Shown piece by piece: positions 57,775-64,000 of a stretch of 64,000 nt of DNA (its first letter is position 1; each line of letters starts with the position of its first letter). The DNA is from Nemertoderma westbladi (Eukaryota > Xenacoelomorpha > Nemertodermatida > Nemertodermatidae): NCBI GenBank assembly GCA_032718475.1, contig JAUCBJ010002594.1:1-64000 (forward strand). Direction: 5' to 3'. Position numbers and translations under genes: made by a program. A model generated the notes under the pieces. It made no database searches. It had not been told where the DNA came from and saw only the letters and a list, made by a program, of their open reading frames with translations.

Positions 57775-60700
57775 GTTAATCCGAAAGGGTGAACGGACCT
57801 ACGTTGAACACTGTAGGGATGGGACGGAGTTCGTTGAACACTGTAGGGATGGAACGGAGTTCGTTGAACACTGTAGGGATGGGACGGAGTTCGTTGAACA
57901 CTGTAGGGATGGAACGGACCTACGTTGAACACTGTAGGGATGGGACGGAGTTCGTTGAACACTGTAGGGATGGGACGGAGTTCGTTGAACACGGTAGGGA
58001 TGGGACGGAGATCGTTGAACACTGTAGGGATGAGACGGCGCATTGTGTGTTAATCCGAAAGGGTGAACGGACCTACGTTGAACACTGTAGGGATGGGACG
58101 GAGTTCGTTGAACACTGTAGGGATGGGACGGAGTTCGTTGAACACTGTAGGGATGGAACGGACCTACGTTGAACACTGTAGGGATGGGACGGAGTTCGTT
58201 GAACACTGTAGGGATGGGACGGAGTTCGTTGAACACTGTAGGGATGGGACGGAGTTCGTTGAACACTGTAGGGATGGGACGGAGTTCGTTGAACACTGTA
58301 GGGATGGGACGGCGCATTGTGTGTTAATCCGAAAGGGTGAACGGACCTACGTTGAACACTGTAGGGATGGGACGGAGTTCGTTGAACACTGTAGGGATGG
58401 GACGGAGTTCGTTGAACACTGTAGGGATGGGACGGAGTTCGTTGAACACTGTAGGGATGGAACGGACCTACGTTGAACACTGTAGGGATGGGACGGAGTT
58501 CGTTGAACACTGTAGGGATGGGACGCCGCATTGTGTGTTAATCTGAAAGGGTGAACGGACCTACGTTGAACACTGTAGGGATGGGACGGAGTTCGTTGAA
58601 CACTGTAGGGATGGGACGGCGCATTGTGTGTTAATCTGAAAGGGTGAACGGACCTACGTTGAACACTGTAGGGATGGGACGGAGTTCGTTGAACACTGTA
58701 GGGATGGGACGGAGTTCGTTGAACACTGTAGGGATGGGACGGCGCATTGTGTGTTTATCTGAAAGGGTGAACGGACCTACGTTGAACACTGTAGGGATGG
58801 GACGGAGTTCGTTGAACACTGTAGGGATGGGACGGAGTTCGTTGAACACTGTAGGGATGGGACGGAGTTCGTTGAACACTGTAGGGATGGGACGCCGCAT
58901 TGTGTGTTAATCTGAAAGGGTGAACGGACCTACGTTGAACACTGTAGGGATGGGACGGAGTTCGTTGAACACTGTAGGGATGGGACGGAGTTCGTTGAAC
59001 ACTGTAGGGATGGGACGGAGTTCGTTGAACACTGTAGGGATGGGACAGCGCATTGTGTGTTAATCTGAAAGGGTGAACGGACCTACGTTGAACACTGTAG
59101 GGATGGGACGGAGTTCGTTGAACACTGTAGGGATGGGACGGAGTTCGTTGAACACTGTAGGGATGGGACGGAGTTCGTTGAACACTGTAGGGATGGGACG
59201 CCGCATTGTGTGTTAATCTGAAAGGGTGAACGGACCTACGTTGAACACTGTAGGGATGGGACGGAGTTCGTTGAACACTGTAGGGATGGGACGGAGTTCG
59301 TTGAACACTGTAGGGATGGGACGGCGCATTGTGTGTTAATCTGAAAGGGTGAACGGACCTACGTTGAACACTGTAGGGATGGGACGGAGTTCGTTGAACA
59401 CTGTAGGGATGGGACGGAGTTCGTTGAACACTGTAGGGATGGGACGGCGCATTGTGTGTTAATCTGAAAGGGTGAACGGACCTACGTTGAACACTGTAGG
59501 GATGGGACGGAGTTCGTTGAACACTGTAGGGATGGGACGGCGCATTGTGTGTTAATCCGAAATGGTGAACGGACCTACGTTGAGCACTGTAGGGATGGGA
59601 CGGAGCTCATTGAACACTGTAGGGATGGGACGGAGCTCGTTGAACACTGTAGGGATGGGACGGAGCTCATTGAACACTAGGGATGGGTCGGAGCTCGTTG
59701 AACACTGTATGGATGGGATGGGACGGGACTCATTGAACACTGTAGGGATGGGTCGGAGCTCGTTGAACACTGTATGGATGGGACGGGACTCATTGAACTC
59801 TGTAGGGATGGGACGGCGCACGTTGAACACTGTAGGGATGGGTCGGAGCTCATTGAACACTGTAGGGATGGGACGGAGCTCATTGAACACTGTAGGGATG
59901 GGTCGGAGTTTGTTGAACACTGTAGGGATGGGACGGAGCTCATTGAACACTGGAGGGATGGGGCGGAGATCGTTGAACACTGTAGGGATGGGGCGGGACT
60001 TATTGAACACTCGTAGGGGATGGGACGGAGCTCGTTGAACACTGTAGGGATGGGACGGAGCTCGTTGAACACTGTAGGGATGGGACGGAGCTCGTTGAAC
60101 ACTGTAGGGATGGGACGGAGCTCGTTGAACACTGTAGGGATGGGACGGAGCTCGTTGAACACTGCTAGGGATGGGACGGAGCATCGTTGAACACTGTAGG
60201 GATGGGACGGAGCTCGTTGAACACTGTAGGGATGGGACGGAGCTCGTTGAACACTGTAGGGATGGGACGGAGTTCGTTGAACACTGTAGGGATGGGTCGG
60301 AGCTTGTTGAACACTGTAGGGATGGGACGGAGCTCGTTGAACACTGTAGGGATGGGACGGAGCTCGTTGAACACTGTAGGGATGGGACGGAGCTCGTTGA
60401 ACACTGTAGGGATGGGTCGGAGCTCGTTGAACACTGTAGGGATGGGTCGGAGCTCGTTGAACACTGTAGGGATGGGTCGGAGCTCATTGAACACTGTAGG
60501 GATGGGACGGAGCTCATTGAACACTGTAGGGATGGGACGGAGTCTCATTGAACACTGTAGGGATGGGTCGGAGCTCGTTGAACACTGTAGGGATGGGACG
60601 GGCTCGTTGAACACTGTAGGGATGGGACGGAGCTCGTTGAACACTGTAGGGATGGGTCGGAGCTCGTTGAACACTGTAGGGATGGGTCGGAGCTCGTTGA

Positions 60701-61780
60701 ACACTGTAGGGATGGGTCGGAGCTCGTTGAACACTGTAGGGATGGGTCGGAGCTCGTTGAACACTGTAGGGATGGGTCGGAGCTCGTTGAACACTGTAGG
60801 GATGGGTCGGAGCTCGTTGCACACTGTAGGGATGGGACGGAGCTCATTGAACACTGTAGGGATGGGTCGGAGCTCGTTGAACACTGTAGGGATGGGTCGG
60901 AGCTCGTTGAACACTGTAGGGATGGGTCGGAGCTCATTGAACACTGTAGGGATGGGACGGAGCTCATTGAACACTGTAGGGATGGGACGGAGTTTGTTGA
61001 ACACTGTAGGGATGGGTCGGAGCTCGTTGAACACTCTAGGGATGGGACGGAGATCGTTGAACACTGTAGGGATGGGACGGAGCTCATTGAACACTGTAGG
61101 GATGGAACGGACCTACGTTGAACACTGTAGGGATGGGACGGAGTTCGTTGAACACTGTAGGGATGGGTCGGAGCTCGTTGAACACTGTAGGGATGGGACG
61201 GAGCTCATTGAACACTGTAGGGATGGGTCGGAGCTCGTTGAACACTGTATGGATGGGACGGGACTCATTGAACACTGTAGGGATGGGACGGCGCACGTTG
61301 AACACTGTAGGGATGGGTCGGAGCTCATTGAACACTGTAGGGATGGGACGGAGCTCATTGAACACTGTAGGGATGGGTCGGAGCTCGTTGAACACTGTAT
61401 GGATGGGACGGGACTCATTGAACACTGTAGGGATGGGACGGCGCACGTTGAACACTTTAGGGATGGGTCGGAGCTCATTGAACACTGTAGGGATGGGACG
61501 GAGCTCATTGAACACTGTAGGGATGGGTCGGAGCTCGTTGAACACTGTAGGGATGGGACGGAGCTCGTTGAACACTGTAGGGATGGGTCGGAGCTCGTTG
61601 AACACTGTATAGGGATGGGACGGAGCTCATTGAACACTGTAGGGATGGGACGGAGCTCGTTGAACACTGTAGGGATGGGTCGGAGCTCGTTGAACACTGT
61701 ATAGGGATGGGACGGAGCTCATTGAACACTGTAGGGATGGGTCGGAGCTCGTTGAACACTGTAGGGATGGGGCGGGACTC
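57775..61780. repeat. 30-bp minisatellite, two domains, ~125 units
   Basis: Basic unit GTTGAACACTGTAGGGATGG plus GACGGAGTTC (30 bases), with GTTC-GTT-GAAC inverted across each unit join. In the left domain (57775-59560) runs of units are punctuated by a spacer (GCATTGTGTGTTAATC(C/T)GAAAGG and GTGAACGGACCTAC) at roughly 58049, 58322, 58538, 58631, 58754, 58907, 59060, 59211, 59336, 59459 and 59549. In the right domain (59560-61780) the spacer is absent and units carry GAGCTC instead of GAGTTC, with GGGTCGG/GGGACGG variants. Long frames on both strands are by-products. Confidence 0.95.
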
Positions 61781-61821
61781 ATTGACTGCACTCACTACAC
61801 CTACACACGACTCACTACATC

Positions 61822-62979
61822 TATGGCCAAGATTTCATCATCTATTCTGATCATAAACCATTAGAGGTGTTGTTTAGCCCCAAAGGAAAACCAAATGCAC
61901 GCATTCTTAGCTGGTGCATGAAAACACAGCAATATAAATTCAAATTGAAATATATGCCAGGTAAAACTAATCCATCGGATATGCAATCTTGAAATCCAAT
62001 TGAATCAGTTGGAAATGTGTCAGTGTAACAAGAAATTTCTGAATCTTATATAAGTTATTTTATAAGCAATTCTGTACCACGGGCAATTACGCTACAAGAA
62101 CTCATTAAATATTCTATAGACCACGAAGAAATTCTGGACCTGCAGGATGCGCTATCGACTAATAACTGGTCCAGTGATAAAGTAAAACGATATAAGACAA
62201 TCTCGAATGAATTAACAAATAAAAGAGGTCTAGTAATCAAAGAATCCAGAATATTAATTCCACAGAAATTACGTAAACGAATTATTGAAATTGCCCATGA
62301 AGGCCGTCAAGGTATTGTGAGTACCAAGTCGCGTCTTCGAACAAAGGTATGGTGGCCCCAAATGAACAAGGAAATTGAAGAATCTATTAAATCCTGCATA
62401 CAATGCGTTGCACAGAATTCCAGAACAATATTTGAACCTCTCATACCAACTAAAATGCAAGATACGTGGCAAGAACTGAATGTGGATATATGTGGTCCAC
62501 TTCCAAATGGAAATGGGAAATATATAGTAGGTATAATTGATGCATCAAAACGTTGGCCTGATTGCTATTTGGTTAACTCCACTGAGACTGATGTGGTCCT
62601 TACTTGCCTAGAACAATCAATTGCCACTCATGGTGTACCGGTGACAATAATTTCGGACAATGGCCCACAATTTAGAAGTAAGAAGATGAAGGATTTTTGT
62701 CAAGAGTGGGGGATTCATCATCGTAAAATAACACCATATTATCCTCAAGCCAATGCAGAGATTGAGCGGTTCTTTAGGACAATGATGAAATCACTGAAAG
62801 CAGCAAAGTTACAGTTTCTGAAAAGACAGGAAACCAACAAGAGGATGAGTTGGAGCAGCGTGTGGAAATTGGTCTGGAAGAAGAAAAAGGAGCAGGAGCC
62901 GACATCGCTAATGACCATAGCACTATTCGGCCCAGAGACAATGGAGAATCACGAAAAAATGGTAGCCATCACCAGTTGA
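61822..62979 (+). pseudogene. Ty3/Gypsy-like pol fragment: RNase H end and integrase, defective
   Basis: Begins immediately after the 30-bp array with YGQDFIIYSDHKPLE, the C-terminal part of a Gypsy RNase H, then YMPGKTNPSD. Two in-frame stops follow: a TGA near 61990, where a CGA (Arg) codon would be usual, and a TAA near 62028. The integrase zinc region reads HEGRQGIV...CIQC; Arg replaces the second His normally found in the HHCC finger. The catalytic core is present: VDICGPL (Asp), ISDNGPQF (Asp) and NAEIERFF (Glu). After ~62810 homology is lost and the frame becomes lysine-rich, while the other frame looks like an acidic polyprotein tail. This suggests an internal deletion of the integrase C-terminus. 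Retrotransposon remnant, not expected to work. Confidence 0.88.
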
Positions 62980-62995
62980 CATACCGGTACCGCTG

Positions 62996-63027
62996 CAGTG
63001 CAGCATTTAGGGAATAATGCTGCACTG
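62996..63027. repeat. Inverted repeat, 12-bp arms, 8-base loop
   Basis: CAGTGCAGCATT at 62996-63007 and its exact complement at 63016-63027, just after the Gypsy fragment. It may belong to that element's 3' untranslated or LTR region. Confidence 0.9.
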
Positions 63028-63116
63028 TTGACTCACGTATTATATGTATATCTGCCGATTATATATCCGGAGATTAAGAACATTATAGCATTCATTTAAT
63101 AAATAAAAAATTATTA

Positions 63117-63141
63117 ACATTTTTTCCCGTGGAAAAAATGT
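63117..63141. repeat. Inverted repeat, 11-bp arms, 3-base loop
   Basis: ACATTTTTTCC, then CGT, then GGAAAAAATGT. It is flanked by AT-rich sequence with ATTTATTAA on both sides, extending the symmetry imperfectly. Function unknown. Confidence 0.9.
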
Positions 63142-63313
63142 CATATATTTATTAAAAGTTATTGATGCTATCCTCCCAGTATCTGTTTATTTTGTTATTT
63201 AGGGGTAGTGTTCTCGTGTGATTATATTTTTTGTGTTTTGTTTGTCGTGGGTGTGTTGTTTCGCTTGTTGGACTTAGTTGTTTGGTTTAGGATTGTGTGC
63301 TTAATGTCCGTTT
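63142..63313. other. Unique T/G-rich spacer before the 40-bp array
   Basis: No coding or RNA feature recognised; GT-rich on the plus strand. Confidence 0.5.
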
Positions 63314-64000
63314 GTTATTAGGTCGGTGTAGCGAGACCTCTAGTATTCACTCCGTTATTAGGTCCGCGTAGCGAGACCTCTAGTATTCACTCCGTTATTA
63401 GGTCCGCGTAGCGAGACCTCTAGTATTCACTCCGTTATTAGGTCCGCGTAGCGAGACCTCTAGTATTCACTCCGTTATTAGGTCCGCGTAGCGAGACCTC
63501 TAGTATTCACTCCGTTATTAGGTCCGCGTAGCGAGACCTCTAGTATTCACTCCGTTATTAGGTCCGCGTAGCGAGACCTCTAGTATTCACTCCGTTTTTA
63601 GGTCCGCGTAGCGAGACCTCTAGTATTCACTCCGTTATTAGGTCCGCGTAGCGAGACCTCTAGTATTCACTCCGTTTTTAGGTCCGCGTAGCGAGACCTC
63701 TAGTATTCACTCCGTTTTTAGGTCCGTGTAGCGAGACCTCTAGTATTCACTCCATTATTAGGTCCGCGTAGCGAGACCTCTAGTATTCACACCGTTAGTA
63801 GGTCCGCGTAGCGAGACCTCTAGTATTCACTCCGTTTTTAGGTCCGCGTAACGAGACCTCTAGTATTCACTCCGTTTTTAGGTCCGCGTAGCGAGACCTC
63901 TAGTATTCACTCCGTTTTTAGGTCCGCGTAGCGAGACCTCTAGTATTCACTCCGTTTTTAGGTCCGTGTAGCGAGACCTCTAGTATTCACTCCATTGTTA
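63314..64000. repeat. 40-bp minisatellite, at least 17 units, continues past the window
   Basis: Unit TTATTAGGTCCGCGTAGCGA plus GACCTCTAGTATTCACTCCG, 40 bases. AGGTC and GACCT form an inverted pair around CGCGTAGCGA. Left units have TTATTAGG; rightward units increasingly carry TTTTTAGG. The array is cut by the window edge. Confidence 0.97.

Noticed and set aside
57775-61795. Long frames over the 30-bp array
   Set aside because: By-product of a 30-base period; no initiation context or domain.

Overview
This is animal (metazoan, probably invertebrate) nuclear DNA. It carries two recognisable host genes, one of them spliced, among non-LTR retrotransposons of three families, BEL/Pao-like and Ty3/Gypsy-like LTR retrotransposon debris, tRNA-like and foldback repeats, and very long minisatellites. 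The species cannot be named from sequence alone. By my count tandem arrays cover about 39 kb of the 64 kb. Most long open frames in the window are minisatellite translations, not genes.

Layout. 1-1711: truncated RTE-type LINE (family 1), minus strand. 3296-3844: intact single-exon MCTS1 homologue, minus strand. 4186-5294: 23-bp array. 6764-11268: broken gag-like ORF, a long repeat-bearing untranslated stretch, a BEL/Pao pol C-terminal fragment and an LTR-like end. 11269-13825: CR1/L2-like LINE (family 2) split by a tandemly duplicated composite of foldback arms and tRNA-like sequence. 13832-14212: scrap of LINE 1. 14225-33449: 45-bp array with several levels of higher-order repeat. 33892-34082 and 44262-44438: two plus-strand exons of a PCMT1-type protein-L-isoaspartate O-methyltransferase. 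The 10.2-kb intron between them holds a poly-C run, a divergent inverted-repeat pair, a 60-bp perfect hairpin, a third LINE with two internal minisatellites, and a 5.5-kb array of 31-bp units. 44411-54790: 63-bp array starting inside the last PCMT1 exon and interrupted by a full-length family 1 LINE with a 22-bp target-site duplication. 55966-57550: third LINE 1 copy. 57781-61780: 30-bp array. 61822-62979: Gypsy RNase H/integrase fragment. 63314-64000: 40-bp array running off the window.

Main result. The 63-bp satellite is built from the 3' end of the PCMT1 coding exon plus its adjacent splice-donor-like sequence. Each of roughly 109 units repeats the end of the coding sequence, a GTGAGT donor-like site, an AG acceptor-like site and a second GTAAGA donor-like site. 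More generally, several arrays appear seeded from unique flanking sequence, and most units contain a short perfect or near-perfect palindrome. MCTS1 appears functional. Upstream PCMT1 exons are not visible, so they either lie before position 1, which would nest MCTS1 in a PCMT1 intron, or are missing.
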